From Nocardiopsis_B sediminis (GTDB taxonomy: Bacteria; Actinomycetota; Actinomycetes; Streptosporangiales; Streptosporangiaceae), in assembly GCF_042650565.1 (NCBI RefSeq), contig NZ_JBHSBH010000008.1, positions 310,001 to 374,000 on the forward strand: DNA of 64,000 nucleotides, read 5' to 3'. Under the pieces are notes generated by a model, which saw only the letters and a program-made list of their open reading frames with translations, was not told the origin of the DNA and searched no databases. Each line of letters opens with the position of its first letter. Position 1 is the stretch's first letter. The translations under genes were made by a program, and so were the position numbers. Below, piece by piece: positions 49,573 to 58,437 of the stretch.

Positions 49573-50499
49573 ATGTCCGCTCGCGAACTCACCGTCCTCG
49601 GGACCTCCAGCGCCGTACCGACCAAGCGCCGCAATCACAACGGGTACTTCCTGCGCTGGGACGACCACGGTGTCCTCTTCGACCCGGGGGAGGGGACCCA
49701 GCGGCAGATGCGCCACGCCGGGCTGTCGGCGCACGACCTCACCCGGATCTGCGTGACCCACTTCCACGGCGACCACTGCCTGGGCGTGCCCGGCATCGTC
49801 CAGCGCATCGCGCGCGACCGCGTGCCCCACGAGGTGCGGGCCGTCTTCCCCGCGTCGGGGCTGGAGTACTGGCGCCGGCTGCGCCACGCGTCGGTGTTCG
49901 ACGACGCCGACGTGCTCGCCGAGCAGCCGGTCAGCGGGGACGTCGCCGACCTGGGCGGCGACAGCGGGTTCACGCTGACCGCCCGCCGGCTCACGCACCG
50001 CATCGAGACCTACGGCTACCGGCTGGCCGAGCCCGACGGCTGGCGGATGCTGCCCGAAGCCCTCGCGGCCCGGGGCATCACCGGCCCCGACATCGGGATC
50101 CTGGAGCGGGAGGGACGCGTCCGCGACGCCGAGGGTGCCTGGGTGGGACGGGGGGAGTGCGCCGTCCCGCGCCGCGGCCAGGTGTTCGCGTTCGCCATGG
50201 ACACCGCCTACTGCGAGGCGGCGGTGGAGCTGGCCGAAGGCGCCGACCTGCTGGTCATCGAGTCGACCTACCTGGACTCCGAGGCCGACTTCGCCGCATC
50301 GCGCGGCCACCTCACCGCCGCGCAGGCGGCGCGCATCGCCGAGCAGGCCGGGGTGCGCACGCTGGTGCTCACCCACATCTCCGAACGCTACGAGGCGGCC
50401 GACGACGAGCGGTTCGTCGCCGAGGCGGCCGCCCACTTCGGCGGGGAGGTGGTCCTGGCCGCCGATCTCGCGACCATCCCCGTGCCCCACCGCCGCTGA
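49573..50499 (+). CDS. rnz: Ribonuclease Z
   Basis: 308 aa from ATG 49573; ATG 49561 in the same frame is possible. Metallo-beta-lactamase motifs THFHGDHCLGVPG, GTSSAVPTKRRNHNG, FAMDTAYCE and LTHISERY. The DPGEGTQRQM strand and the PxKRN-type start identify the tRNase Z group, which cuts 3' trailers of pre-tRNA. The ~120-residue exosite insertion region is short. Convergent with an ArsR gene. Confidence 0.92.
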   Translation: MSARELTVLGTSSAVPTKRRNHNGYFLRWDDHGVLFDPGEGTQRQMRHAGLSAHDLTRICVTHFHGDHCLGVPGIVQRIARDRVPHEVRAVFPASGLEYWRRLRHASVFDDADVLAEQPVSGDVADLGGDSGFTLTARRLTHRIETYGYRLAEPDGWRMLPEALAARGITGPDIGILEREGRVRDAEGAWVGRGECAVPRRGQVFAFAMDTAYCEAAVELAEGADLLVIESTYLDSEADFAASRGHLTAAQAARIAEQAGVRTLVLTHISERYEAADDERFVAEAAAHFGGEVVLAADLATIPVPHRR

Positions 50500-50511
50500 C
50501 CCGGCGGCGCG

Positions 50512-50536
50512 CCGGTGACGCCCGGACGGTCACCGG
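50512..50536. terminator. Terminator between rnz and arsR-type genes
   Basis: CCGGTGAC (50512-50519) pairs with GTCACCGG (50529-50536). It overlaps the last codons of the ArsR gene. Confidence 0.6.
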
Positions 50537-50952
50537 GGTGGGGCGCCGCCTTCGGGACAGCGGCGCAGGGCCAGGCGGCCCTCCCACGCGGCGGCCAGCC
50601 GGGACAGGCGGCCCGCGGTGGCCGCCAGCCGCCCCGGCCGCAGGGAGTAGTGGACCTCCCGGCCGTTGCGGGTTCCCGAGATCAGCCGGGCGCGCCGGAG
50701 CACGGCGAGGTGCTTGGCGACCGCCTGGCGGGTGACGGGCAGAGCGGCGGCCAGTTCGGTCGCCGTGGCCCGGCCCCGGGCGGCCAGCGCGTCGAGGAGG
50801 TCGCGCCGGGTGCGGTCGGCCAGCGCCGCGAAGACCAGGTCGTCGTCGCCGGCCAGGGGATCGGTGGGGGGCTCGGCCGGGCGACCGGTCGCGGAGTGCC
50901 CGGCGGGCCCACCCGGCGCCGGCCCGGGGGGTGGGGGCGCGGTGCCGGTCAT
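50530..50952 (-). CDS. ArsR-family winged-helix regulator
   Basis: 140 aa from ATG 50952. VFAALADRTRRDLLDALAARG, ATELAAALPVTRQAVAKHLAVLRRARL (recognition helix) and the wing SGTRNGREVHYSL. No metal-binding Cys pair (ELCVC) is present in helix alpha3, so it probably senses something other than thiophilic metals. The first 45 residues are Pro/Gly-rich and disordered. No target operon is adjacent. Confidence 0.87.
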   Translation of the reverse strand: MTGTAPPPPGPAPGGPAGHSATGRPAEPPTDPLAGDDDLVFAALADRTRRDLLDALAARGRATATELAAALPVTRQAVAKHLAVLRRARLISGTRNGREVHYSLRPGRLAATAGRLSRLAAAWEGRLALRRCPEGGAPPR

Positions 50953-51481
50953 CGCCGCACCCGCCCGGCCGGTGCGGCGCCGATCAGCGCAGCGTCGGGC
51001 AGCGGAGCGTGGTCCAGCCGAGCGCCGACGCAGGACGGAGCACGGACACCGCGGGCCGCCGCGCGCGTCCACCCCGGGGGTGCGTCCCGGGCCGGGCGGC
51101 CGCTCCGCCGCGCGGCCACGGCCCGCTCCCGGCAGGAGCGGGCCACCCGGTGCCGGTGCAGCACCGAGGCCATGTGTGACATTCCGTGATCATATCGTCG
51201 CACAGGCGATGTGTCCGTTCTCCCGCCCCGGGGCACGGGGGCCACGCCCCCGCGGTGCGGTACCGGACCGCCGATCGTGTCCACGGTCACACCGTAGGAC
51301 CCGGTGCCGACGTTTCCGGGACATGCGGCACCGTGCACCTGCCCATCCTTCCCCCACCGGTACCCGCGGCGGCCCCACAGCCGCGGACCGGGCATGGCAC
51401 GATCGCCTTGTGCACCGGCGCGACCGGCGACGGGTGCTGTGGCCCGCCGCAGGAGGATCGACATGAGAGGATCGCCGACCG
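50953..51481. other. Intergenic region, nothing recognised
   Basis: About 530 bp between the divergent ArsR and thioesterase genes. It contains a moderately AT-rich segment (CATTCCGTGATCATATCG, 51179-51196) that could hold promoters. No dyad or coding frame stands out. Confidence 0.45.
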
Positions 51482-52258
51482 ATGGCAGCCGCCCCCAACG
51501 ACAGCGCACTGTGGATCCGACGCTTCCATCCCGCCCCCGACAGCGCCATCCGGCTCGTCTGCCTGCCGCACGCCGGCGGTTCGGCCGCCGTGTATTTCCC
51601 GATGTCGCGGGCGCTCAAGGACGACGCCGACGTGCTGTCCGTGCAGTACCCGGGCCGCCAGGACCGGCGCGGCGAACCCGGCGTGCGCGACATGGCCGAG
51701 TACGCCGACCGGGTCTACGACGCGCTCCTGCCGTGGAACGACCGCCCGCTCGCCCTCTTCGGCCACAGCATGGGCGCCGTCATCGCCTTCGAGGTCGCGC
51801 GGCGGCTGGAGGGCGCCGGCACGGTCCCGGCGCGGCTGTTCGTGTCGGGCAGGCGGGCGCCGTCGCGCACCCGCGAGGGCGAGGACCTGCACCGGCGCGA
51901 CGACGCGGGCCTCATCGAGGAAATGCGCCGCCTCGACGGCACCGACTCCTCGCTCCTGGACGACCCCGAGCTGCTCCCGCTCATCCTGCCCGCGCTGCGC
52001 AGCGACTACACCGCCATCGAGACCTACGCCTACCGCCCCGGCCCGCCCCTGGCCACCCCCGTCACCGCCCTGGTGGGCGACGCCGACCCGCGCGCCACCC
52101 TGAAGGAGGTCCGCGCCTGGAGCGACCACACCGGCGGCGCGTTCGACATGGAGGTCTTCACCGGCGGGCACTTCTACCTGACCGAGCACCAGGACCGGGT
52201 GGCCGCTCTCGTCTCCCGCCACCTGCGCGCCCTGCGGACCACCGGCCCGCGGCACTGA
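51482..52258 (+). CDS. Type II thioesterase (TEII)
   Basis: 258 aa, ATG 51482. Alpha/beta hydrolase with the TEII signature: CLPHAGGSAAVYFPMS, GHSMGAVIAFEVARRLE (Ser nucleophile), Asp in VGDADPRA and His in GGHFYLTEH. TEIIs release wrong acyl groups from NRPS or PKS carrier proteins. No NRPS or PKS gene lies in the window, so it is an orphan or serves clusters elsewhere. Confidence 0.9.
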   Translation: MAAAPNDSALWIRRFHPAPDSAIRLVCLPHAGGSAAVYFPMSRALKDDADVLSVQYPGRQDRRGEPGVRDMAEYADRVYDALLPWNDRPLALFGHSMGAVIAFEVARRLEGAGTVPARLFVSGRRAPSRTREGEDLHRRDDAGLIEEMRRLDGTDSSLLDDPELLPLILPALRSDYTAIETYAYRPGPPLATPVTALVGDADPRATLKEVRAWSDHTGGAFDMEVFTGGHFYLTEHQDRVAALVSRHLRALRTTGPRH

Positions 52259-52269
52259 CCGCCCGCCGC

Positions 52270-52305
52270 CCGGGGCGCCGCACCCCACGCGGCGCGGCGC
52301 CCCGG
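52270..52305. terminator. Bidirectional terminator between TEII and VOC genes
   Basis: A perfect 12-bp stem (CCGGGGCGCCGC 52270-52281 with 52294-52305) between convergent genes. Confidence 0.75.
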
Positions 52306-52309
52306 AGCG

Positions 52310-52672
52310 TCACTTCTTCGAGATCATGACCTCGTGGCCGTCGGGGTCGGTGGCCTTGATGTAGGTGCCCCAGGGCTCCTCGACCGGGTCGGTCACCTTC
52401 ACACCCCTGCGGCGCAGGTCCGCCACGGTCGCCTCGATGTCGTCGCAGGCGAAGGTGAGGAACGCGCCCTCGCCAGGGGTGCGGTTGAACGCGCTCGCGC
52501 TGTGCAGGGTGATCGCGGTCTGCCCGCCCGAGGGCCGCACCTCCACCCACCGGGCCCCGGGCCACATCTCAGCGTCGACGGTCTTCTCGAAACCGAGCTT
52601 GCTGACATAGAAGTCCACCGACCGCTGCTGGTCGCGGACGTACATCACCGCGACGCTGATATGCGTGATCAC
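52310..52672 (-). CDS. VOC-family protein
   Basis: 120 aa from GTG 52672, with GGAG seven bases upstream. Glyoxalase/bleomycin-resistance fold: SVAVMYVRDQQRSVDFYVSKLGFE, WVEVRPSGGQTAITLHSA, ATDPDGHEVMIS. His and Glu ligand positions are plausible at the ends of the sheets. Not closely like FosA or bleomycin-binding proteins; role unassigned. Confidence 0.85.
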   Translation of the reverse strand: MITHISVAVMYVRDQQRSVDFYVSKLGFEKTVDAEMWPGARWVEVRPSGGQTAITLHSASAFNRTPGEGAFLTFACDDIEATVADLRRRGVKVTDPVEEPWGTYIKATDPDGHEVMISKK

Positions 52673-52877
52673 CGGGCTCCACCTGCCTGTCCGTGTATCT
52701 GGCCTGCGTTGGAGCACCACGCTAGCCACGCGGGCGGACAATGCCGGGCGGCGCGCCGCCGGCGCCGGGCGGGCGTGGCCGGAACGGGTTCCGGCCACGC
52801 CGCGCAGCACATCACGGCCGCCCCGAGGGTGTCCGAAGCCCCCGCGGGCGGCCGCGAGCGCCCCCGAGAGCGCCGTC

Positions 52878-53258
52878 TCAGGCGGTCACGGGGGCGGGGG
52901 CCAGCCACTGGACCAGCTGGACCGTGACGCCGTTGGGGTCGCGCACCTGGAAGAGCCGCTCGCCCCAGTCCTCGTCGAGGAGGGGCAGGGTGATGTCCAC
53001 CCCGGCGGCGCGCAGCCGCGCCTCCTCGGCCGCGGCGTCGGCGACCTCCAGCGCGATGATCACGCCCTCGGCGCGCGCCTGATCGGGGTGGGCGGCCCGC
53101 GGCAGCAGGATCAGCTCGCACGGGGTGCCGTCGTGGACGAGCTTGACGACCCATTCGCTGTCGAGGGCGGGGCGGAAGCCGAAGTGGCCGACGAGGAAGT
53201 CGCGGCCGGCGGCCACGTCGTCGACGTACAGGGCGGTGGACAACCTCGCGATGCGCAT
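52878..53258 (-). CDS. VOC-family protein, divergent from TetR
   Basis: 126 aa, ATG 53258. TALYVDDVAAGRDFLVGHFGFRP, WVVKLVHDGTPCELILLP and RDPNGVTVQLVQW give a two-module VOC fold. It shares the promoter region with the TetR gene at 53370 across a CGTATCCGATACG dyad, so the TetR protein probably controls it. The Arg/Pro surface and Cys in TPCELI suggest thiol or drug binding, but this is not certain. Confidence 0.85.
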   Translation of the reverse strand: MRIARLSTALYVDDVAAGRDFLVGHFGFRPALDSEWVVKLVHDGTPCELILLPRAAHPDQARAEGVIIALEVADAAAEEARLRAAGVDITLPLLDEDWGERLFQVRDPNGVTVQLVQWLAPAPVTA

Positions 53259-53283
53259 GGTCGGGCATCCTTTCCAGCAAGAA

Positions 53284-53308
53284 CGTACGCTGTACCGTAT
53301 CCGATACG
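53284..53308. promoter_or_regulatory. Divergent operator CGTATCCGATACG
   Basis: CGTAT-CCG-ATACG (53296-53308) is a perfect dyad, with a CGTACG palindrome at 53284-53289. It lies between the VOC and TetR genes in an AT-richer stretch (about 53280-53330), the expected place for a TetR operator. Confidence 0.6.
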
Positions 53309-53369
53309 AGATGCTACGTTGTACGGCGTCATCGCGGTGATCGGGGACACCACCCGGGCGAGGAGGGCC

Positions 53370-54239
53370 ATGGCGGCGCGCAACAGCGGGGGCGGCGACC
53401 CCGCGCGGGGACTCGCCCTGCTGTGGCGGGCCCGGGAGCCCCAGCCCGCCGGGCGGTCCTCACTGACCGCGGACCGCATCGTCCACGCGGCCATCGCGAT
53501 CGCCGACACCGAGGGCCTGGCGGCGCTGTCCATGCGCAGGGTCGCCGAGAGCCTGGGCGTGGGCACGATGTCGCTCTACACCTACGTCCCCGGCAAGTCC
53601 GAGCTGACCGACGCCATGCTCGACACCGTCTACGGCGAGGCGCTCGACGACGCCCCCGAGACCGCCCAGGCCCAGGACGGACACGACGCGCCCGAGACCG
53701 CCCAGGCTCAGCACGGCCATGACGCGGGCGGCGTCAGCGGCACCCCCGGCGACGGCGACGGCTGGCGGTCCCGGCTGGAGCGCATCGCCCGCGGCAACCG
53801 CGCCCTCCACCTGCGCCACCCCTGGATGGTGCAGGTCGCCACCGGCCGGCCCGTTCTGGGCCCCAACGAGACCGCCAAGTACGACCGCGAACTGCGCGCC
53901 GTCGACGGGATCGGCCTCACCGAGGTCGAGATGGACTCCGTGATCGGCCTGATCACCGGCTACGTGCACGGCGCGGTGCGCGGCGAGGTCGAATCCGCCC
54001 GGGCCGAGCGGCAGAGCGGCGTCAGCGACGCGGAATGGTGGTCGGCCCGCGCCCCGGTCCTGTCCCACCTCATGGACCCCGGCCGCTACCCCACGGCGGC
54101 CCGGGTGGGCCGCGCCGCCGCCGAACGCCACGGCGCCGCCCACGACCCCGACCACGACTTCGAATTCGGGCTGCAACGCGTCCTCGACGGCATCGACGCC
54201 TTCATCCGCGGCCGCACCGGCACCGACCCCGGCGCCTGA
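53370..54239 (+). CDS. TetR-family regulator (TetR_C type) with duplicated linker
   Basis: 289 aa from ATG 53370; a GAGGAGGG sits very close to it, so a GTG start ~33 bp upstream is possible. HTH: LTADRIVHAAIAIADTEGLAALSMRRVAESLGVGTMSLYTYVPGK. The C-terminal domain (WRSRLERIARGNRALHLRHPWMVQVA) belongs to the tetracycline-repressor-like class. Between them a 36-bp unit is repeated in tandem (53649-53720), giving DAPETAQAQDGH twice with one residue change. It probably regulates itself and the VOC gene. Confidence 0.88.
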   Translation: MAARNSGGGDPARGLALLWRAREPQPAGRSSLTADRIVHAAIAIADTEGLAALSMRRVAESLGVGTMSLYTYVPGKSELTDAMLDTVYGEALDDAPETAQAQDGHDAPETAQAQHGHDAGGVSGTPGDGDGWRSRLERIARGNRALHLRHPWMVQVATGRPVLGPNETAKYDRELRAVDGIGLTEVEMDSVIGLITGYVHGAVRGEVESARAERQSGVSDAEWWSARAPVLSHLMDPGRYPTAARVGRAAAERHGAAHDPDHDFEFGLQRVLDGIDAFIRGRTGTDPGA

Positions 54240-54303
54240 CACCGGCCGTCGCTGGCCGGCCGTGCGCACGACCGGCCCGCCGCGGATCGCCCCCGGCCGG
54301 ATC

Positions 54304-54627
54304 TCACCTGCGGGGTCTGTGGACGTCCATGGCCCGGTCCAGGCCGATGCACCGGAAGATCCGCTCGATCCGGCCGCCGGGGACGACGATGACGGTGAGC
54401 CCGCCCCCGTCGCACCCCGCCAGCCGCCGGTGCAGCCGCGTCAACGCCCCGAGTCCGGAGGAGTCGATGAAGGCGAGGTCGCTGAGGTCCACGTACAACC
54501 GCGGGCCGTACACGCTCTCCGCAAGCGCCGCCGCCTCCTCGAAAGCCCCCGTACTCGCCAGATCAAGGTCCCCCCGTATGCTCACGACGGCACGTCCATC
54601 GCGGTGGACCACCTCAACATGGGACAT
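54304..54627 (-). CDS. STAS-domain anti-sigma factor antagonist
   Basis: 107 aa, ATG 54627. STAS fold with VVSIRGDLDLASTGAFEEAA and the phosphorylation loop FIDSSGLGALTRLHRRL. Such proteins are released from an anti-sigma kinase after dephosphorylation and free a stress sigma factor. No kinase or sigma gene is adjacent; the GAF-ANTAR pair follows on the other strand. Confidence 0.92.
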   Translation of the reverse strand: MSHVEVVHRDGRAVVSIRGDLDLASTGAFEEAAALAESVYGPRLYVDLSDLAFIDSSGLGALTRLHRRLAGCDGGGLTVIVVPGGRIERIFRCIGLDRAMDVHRPRR

Positions 54628-54874
54628 CGCTGCGACCTCGATTCACTGTGATCGCGCCCGGCGAGCGAGGTCCGGACCCGCGCGGACGCCTCCTATCCCG
54701 GAGCGACCACGCTAGTCGGCGGCCCCCACCCTGCGCAGGGGTTTGCGCAAACGCAAAACGGCGGTTTCGGCCTGCTCACCACGCGGACGGCCGGGGATCA
54801 CCCGCCTCACACGCCGCCCATTGGTTAACATCCAGCTAGGGGGAGCGCCGGGCAGAGCAGGTGTCGACACACGC

Positions 54875-55600
54875 GTGACAAGCAAACGTGAGTCCGAGAT
54901 CCGGGCACTCATCGCCGAACGCGCCCGCATCCGGGGCGGCCGGCCCACCCTGGAGGACGTCTGCGCCGCCTGCGGCGAGCGGGTGGGCGCCGACGGCGTC
55001 ACCGTCTTCCTGGAATCGCGCGAGGCCCGCGAGCAGCCCGTGTGCACCACCGGCCCGCTCGGCCGCGCGCTCGCCGACCTCCAGGCCACCCTCGGCCAGG
55101 GACCCAGCGTGACGGTCCTGTCCACCGGCGACCCCGTGCTCGTCGCCGACCTCGCCCAGCGCCACCGGCACGCCGAGTGGCCGCTGTTCACCCCCGCCGC
55201 GCTCCAGGAGGGCGCCCGCGCGGTGTTCGCCTTCCCCTTACGCACCGGGGCCGTCAACCTCGGCGCGATCGAGCTCCAGCGCGCCGACCCGCTCCCGCTC
55301 GGCGACCGCGAACTCGCCGACGCGCTCACCTTCGCCGAGGCGGCGCTCGCTCTTATGCTGGACGACACGGTGCCCCTGCTGGACGACTCTTCCTCCGGGG
55401 AGGGGCTCGACCTGTTCAGCCACCACGTCGAGGTGCACCAGGCGGCCGGGATGATATCCGCGCAGATCGACGCCGACATCGAGGTGGCGTTCGTGCGGCT
55501 GCGCGCCTACGCCTTCCGCCACGAGCGGCGCCTGACCGACGTCGCCCACGACGTAGTACGACGAAAGCTGCGGTTTTCCCCCGAACCACAGGACGACTGA
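54875..55600 (+). CDS. GAF-ANTAR protein 1
   Basis: 241 aa from GTG 54875; the start is uncertain because no strong ribosome site is seen. GAF sensor region ~25-165 (EDVCAACGERVGADGVTVFLES, GPSVTVLSTGDPVLV) and a C-terminal ANTAR helix bundle (HQAAGMISAQIDADIEVAFVRLRAYAFRHERRLTDVAHDVVRR). ANTAR domains bind RNA hairpins as antiterminators. The paralogue follows 49 bp later. Confidence 0.85.
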   Translation: MTSKRESEIRALIAERARIRGGRPTLEDVCAACGERVGADGVTVFLESREAREQPVCTTGPLGRALADLQATLGQGPSVTVLSTGDPVLVADLAQRHRHAEWPLFTPAALQEGARAVFAFPLRTGAVNLGAIELQRADPLPLGDRELADALTFAEAALALMLDDTVPLLDDSSSGEGLDLFSHHVEVHQAAGMISAQIDADIEVAFVRLRAYAFRHERRLTDVAHDVVRRKLRFSPEPQDD

Positions 55601-55649
55601 ACGACCCTTCCGCGCAGTGCCCCCGCACCACCCCTCAGGAGGTCCGCCA

Positions 55650-56393
55650 GTGCCGCGGGAACAAGACTTGGCCAAGACGTTCGTGGAATTGGCCGACACC
55701 CTCGTCGCCGGGTTCGACGTCGTCGACTTCCTCCACGTCCTGGCCCGGCGCAGCGTCGAGCTGCTCAACGTCGACGCGGCCGGGATCCTGCTCGCCGACC
55801 ACCGCGACCGGCTGCGGTTCATCGCCGCCTCCACCGAGCAGGCCCGCTTCCTGGAGATCCTGCAACTCCAGGACCAGGAGGGCCCGTGCATGGACGCCTA
55901 CCGGCTGGGCGAGCAGGTCAGCTGCGACGACATCACCGGCTCCGCCCAGCGCTGGCCCCGCTTCAGCGAGGCTGCCCTGCGCGAGGGGTTCTCGTCGGTC
56001 AACGGGCTCCCGCTGCGGCTGCGCGACGAGACCGTGGGAGCGCTCAACCTCCTTCGGCGCTCGCCCGGCCCCCTCGACCCCGGCGACATCGCCCTGGGAC
56101 AGGGGCTCGCCGACGTCGCGACCGTCGGCATCGTCAACTCCCGCAGCGTGCGCGAGCGCGACATGCTCGCCGAGCAGCTCCAGTCGGCGCTCAACAGCCG
56201 CATCGTGATCGAGCAGGCCAAAGGGGTGCTCTCCGAGCGGCGCGGGGTCGGCATGGACGAGGCGTTCGAGCTGCTGCGCTCCTTCGCGCGGACCAACAAC
56301 CGCCGCCTGTCGGAGGTGGCCAGGGGCGTCGTCCGCCGCGAGCCCGACGTCGGCGAGCTCGTCGGCGCGCGCCCGGGTACGGGCCTGGGCTGA
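55650..56393 (+). CDS. GAF-ANTAR protein 2
   Basis: 247 aa from GTG 55650, placed by AGGAGG six bases upstream. GAF (~20-170: FVELADTLVAGFDVVDFLHVLARRSVELLNV, ASTEQARFLE, GPCMDAYRLG) then ANTAR (IEQAKGVLSERRGVGMDEAFELLRSFARTNNRRLSEVARGVV). All ANTAR conserved positions (A..G..E...D) are present, so RNA-binding antitermination is likely. Tandem with GAF-ANTAR 1, possibly as a heterodimer pair. Confidence 0.9.
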   Translation: MPREQDLAKTFVELADTLVAGFDVVDFLHVLARRSVELLNVDAAGILLADHRDRLRFIAASTEQARFLEILQLQDQEGPCMDAYRLGEQVSCDDITGSAQRWPRFSEAALREGFSSVNGLPLRLRDETVGALNLLRRSPGPLDPGDIALGQGLADVATVGIVNSRSVRERDMLAEQLQSALNSRIVIEQAKGVLSERRGVGMDEAFELLRSFARTNNRRLSEVARGVVRREPDVGELVGARPGTGLG

Positions 56394-56519
56394 CGGCGCC
56401 CCGCGCCCGGCCGGCCCGCCCCCGGCCTGCGGGCCCTTGGGGCGGTCTCCCGCCCGTGACCGGTGACTCTCCGTCCCGGGTTCCCGCGCGTGCGGTCACC
56501 GGCGCGCGAGACTGGGGCC

Positions 56520-57224
56520 ATGTGCGGACGCTACGTCAGTGCCCGGAACGACCGTGAGCTGCGGCTGCTGTTCGACGCCGACGAGCGCGTCGGCGAGCAC
56601 TCCCGGCCCTCGTGGAACGTCGCGCCGACCGACACGGTGCGCATCGTGCTCGACGATGCGCGCAAGGAGGGCCCGCCCGTCCGGCAGCTGCGCGACGTCC
56701 GCTGGGGGCTGCTGCCGGTGTGGGCCAAGGACCGCCGCTCCGGGGCCCGGATGATCAATGCGCGCTCCGAGACCATCACCGAGAAGCCCGCGTTCCGCTC
56801 CGCGGCCGCCCGGCGGCGCTGCGTGGTCCCGGCCGACGGCTACTACGAATGGCAGAAGTCGCCCGGCGGCACGACCCCGTTCTTCCTGCACGCCCCCGAC
56901 GAATCGGTGCTGGCCTTCGCCGGGCTCTACGAGCGCTGGCCCGACCCCGACGTCGCCGAACACGACCCCGCCAAATGGGTGTGGACCTGCACCATCCTGA
57001 CCCGCCCGGCCTCCGACACCCACGGCCACGTCCACGACCGCGCACCGGTGATCCTGCCCTTCGCCATGGTGGGGGACTGGCTCGACACCGCCACGACCCG
57101 GCCCGAGGCCGTGCGCGCGCTCGTCGACGCGATCCCCGAGGCGCACCTCGTGCCGCGCCAGGTCGACCGCGCGGTGGGCTCGCCCCGCACCGACGAGCCC
57201 TGGCTCACCGACCCCGTGGCCTGA
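56520..57224 (+). CDS. SRAP (HMCES/YedK) abasic-site crosslinking protein
   Basis: 234 aa. ATG 56520; Cys2 of MCGRYVS must be the N-terminal residue after Met removal, which fixes the start. Other SRAP features are PSWNVAPTDTVR, MINARSETITEKPAFR, ADGYYEWQKSPGG (catalytic Glu) and DRAPVILP (His region). SRAP proteins form a thiazolidine crosslink to abasic sites in single-stranded DNA to protect them in replication or the SOS response. Single gene. Confidence 0.95.
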   Translation: MCGRYVSARNDRELRLLFDADERVGEHSRPSWNVAPTDTVRIVLDDARKEGPPVRQLRDVRWGLLPVWAKDRRSGARMINARSETITEKPAFRSAAARRRCVVPADGYYEWQKSPGGTTPFFLHAPDESVLAFAGLYERWPDPDVAEHDPAKWVWTCTILTRPASDTHGHVHDRAPVILPFAMVGDWLDTATTRPEAVRALVDAIPEAHLVPRQVDRAVGSPRTDEPWLTDPVA

Positions 57225-57400
57225 ACGGTGCCGCCTCGGCCCGCGGAGCGGGTGGCCCCGGGGCGCCGGTGCCGGGACCGATCCGGGGACACGGGCCGCG
57301 GATGGCGTGCGCGCGCGGTGACGGTGGGTAACGTCGACTCCGGCAGTACCCTTTGGCCTGGTCAGGGCCTGTCCGACCGAACCTGGAGAAGAGGGACCCG

Positions 57401-58333
57401 ATGCTCCGCACCCCAGCGCTCACGCCCGGCCGTGCCCGCACCCCCGGCCGCCACGGGGCACTGGCGCGGCTCACGGCCGTTGCGACCGGGGCCGTGCTGG
57501 CCCTGGGGGTGGCCGCCCCCGAGGCCCGGGCGGGCGGCAGCGCCTGCACGTCGGACGCCCATCCGCAGGTGGCGGTCGCCATCGACGAGGTCATCGAGCG
57601 GATCACCGCCGAACGGGCCGGCGACATCGCGGTGGGGGTCGCCGCCTTCAACGGGGAGCTGACCTGCACCCACCGCTCCGGCGACGTCTTCGACGCGGTG
57701 AACGCCGGGGAGATCGTGGTCCTGGCCGCCCTGCTGCGCAGGGCGCCCGAGGAGGAGCGCGGCCTGAGCCCCGAAGAGGACCAGGCGGCGACCCGCATGA
57801 TCACCCGCTCCGACGCGGCCGCGACCGGCTGGCTGCGCGACCACGTCGGCACCGACGCCATGCAGCGCTTCATCGGCCTCGCCGGCATGCCCGGCACCCG
57901 GCTGCACCCCGACGGCACCGTGGGGCTGATGAAGACCAACGCCGCCGACCAGCTGCGCCTGCTGGAGCTCATCACCGAGCCCAACGACGTCCTCGGCGAC
58001 GACCAGCGCGCCTACGCCCGGCGGCTCATGGGCGAGGTGGACGACGAGCAGCGCTGGGGGGTGCTCGCGGGGGCGCCGGAGGGCGCCGAGATCGCGGCCA
58101 AGAACGGGTGGCTGCACAACGACGGCACCGATGCGTGGCGGGCCAACAGCGTCGGCATCGTTGACGGGACCGGGATCGGGCCCTACCGCATGGTCGTCCT
58201 CACCGACGGCAACACCGGCCGGGACTACGGCGTCCGGACCATCGAGCTGATCTCCCGCGAGGTCCACGCCGTCCTCAACGGCACCCCGGTCCGCGTCCCC
58301 GTCACCCCGGCGGGGGCGCCGGGCGCGGCCTGA
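57401..58333 (+). CDS. Class A beta-lactamase-fold protein lacking the catalytic Ser and Lys
   Basis: 310 aa, ATG 57401. Signal peptide with ALGVAAPEARA cleavage region. The fold of secreted serine hydrolases is kept (ITAERAGDIAVGVAAFNGE, TRMITRSDAAATGWL, RLMGEVDDEQRWGVLAG, AAKNGWL). The SxxK motif FDAxSTVK is replaced by FDAVNAGE: Asn101 and Glu104 at the Ser and Lys positions. SDN is SDA, and the KTG-like motif is KNGW. It cannot act as a serine beta-lactamase. Likely a binding or sensing pseudoenzyme. Confidence 0.85.
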   Translation: MLRTPALTPGRARTPGRHGALARLTAVATGAVLALGVAAPEARAGGSACTSDAHPQVAVAIDEVIERITAERAGDIAVGVAAFNGELTCTHRSGDVFDAVNAGEIVVLAALLRRAPEEERGLSPEEDQAATRMITRSDAAATGWLRDHVGTDAMQRFIGLAGMPGTRLHPDGTVGLMKTNAADQLRLLELITEPNDVLGDDQRAYARRLMGEVDDEQRWGVLAGAPEGAEIAAKNGWLHNDGTDAWRANSVGIVDGTGIGPYRMVVLTDGNTGRDYGVRTIELISREVHAVLNGTPVRVPVTPAGAPGAA

Positions 58334-58437
58334 GCGGCGGCCTCACCTCTGGCCACGCGGCCGAGACGGCCGAACGGCCCGGTCCCCGGTCCCCGGAGCA
58401 CCGCCGGTGCGGGCCGGTGCGTTGGTAGGTTCTGTCC

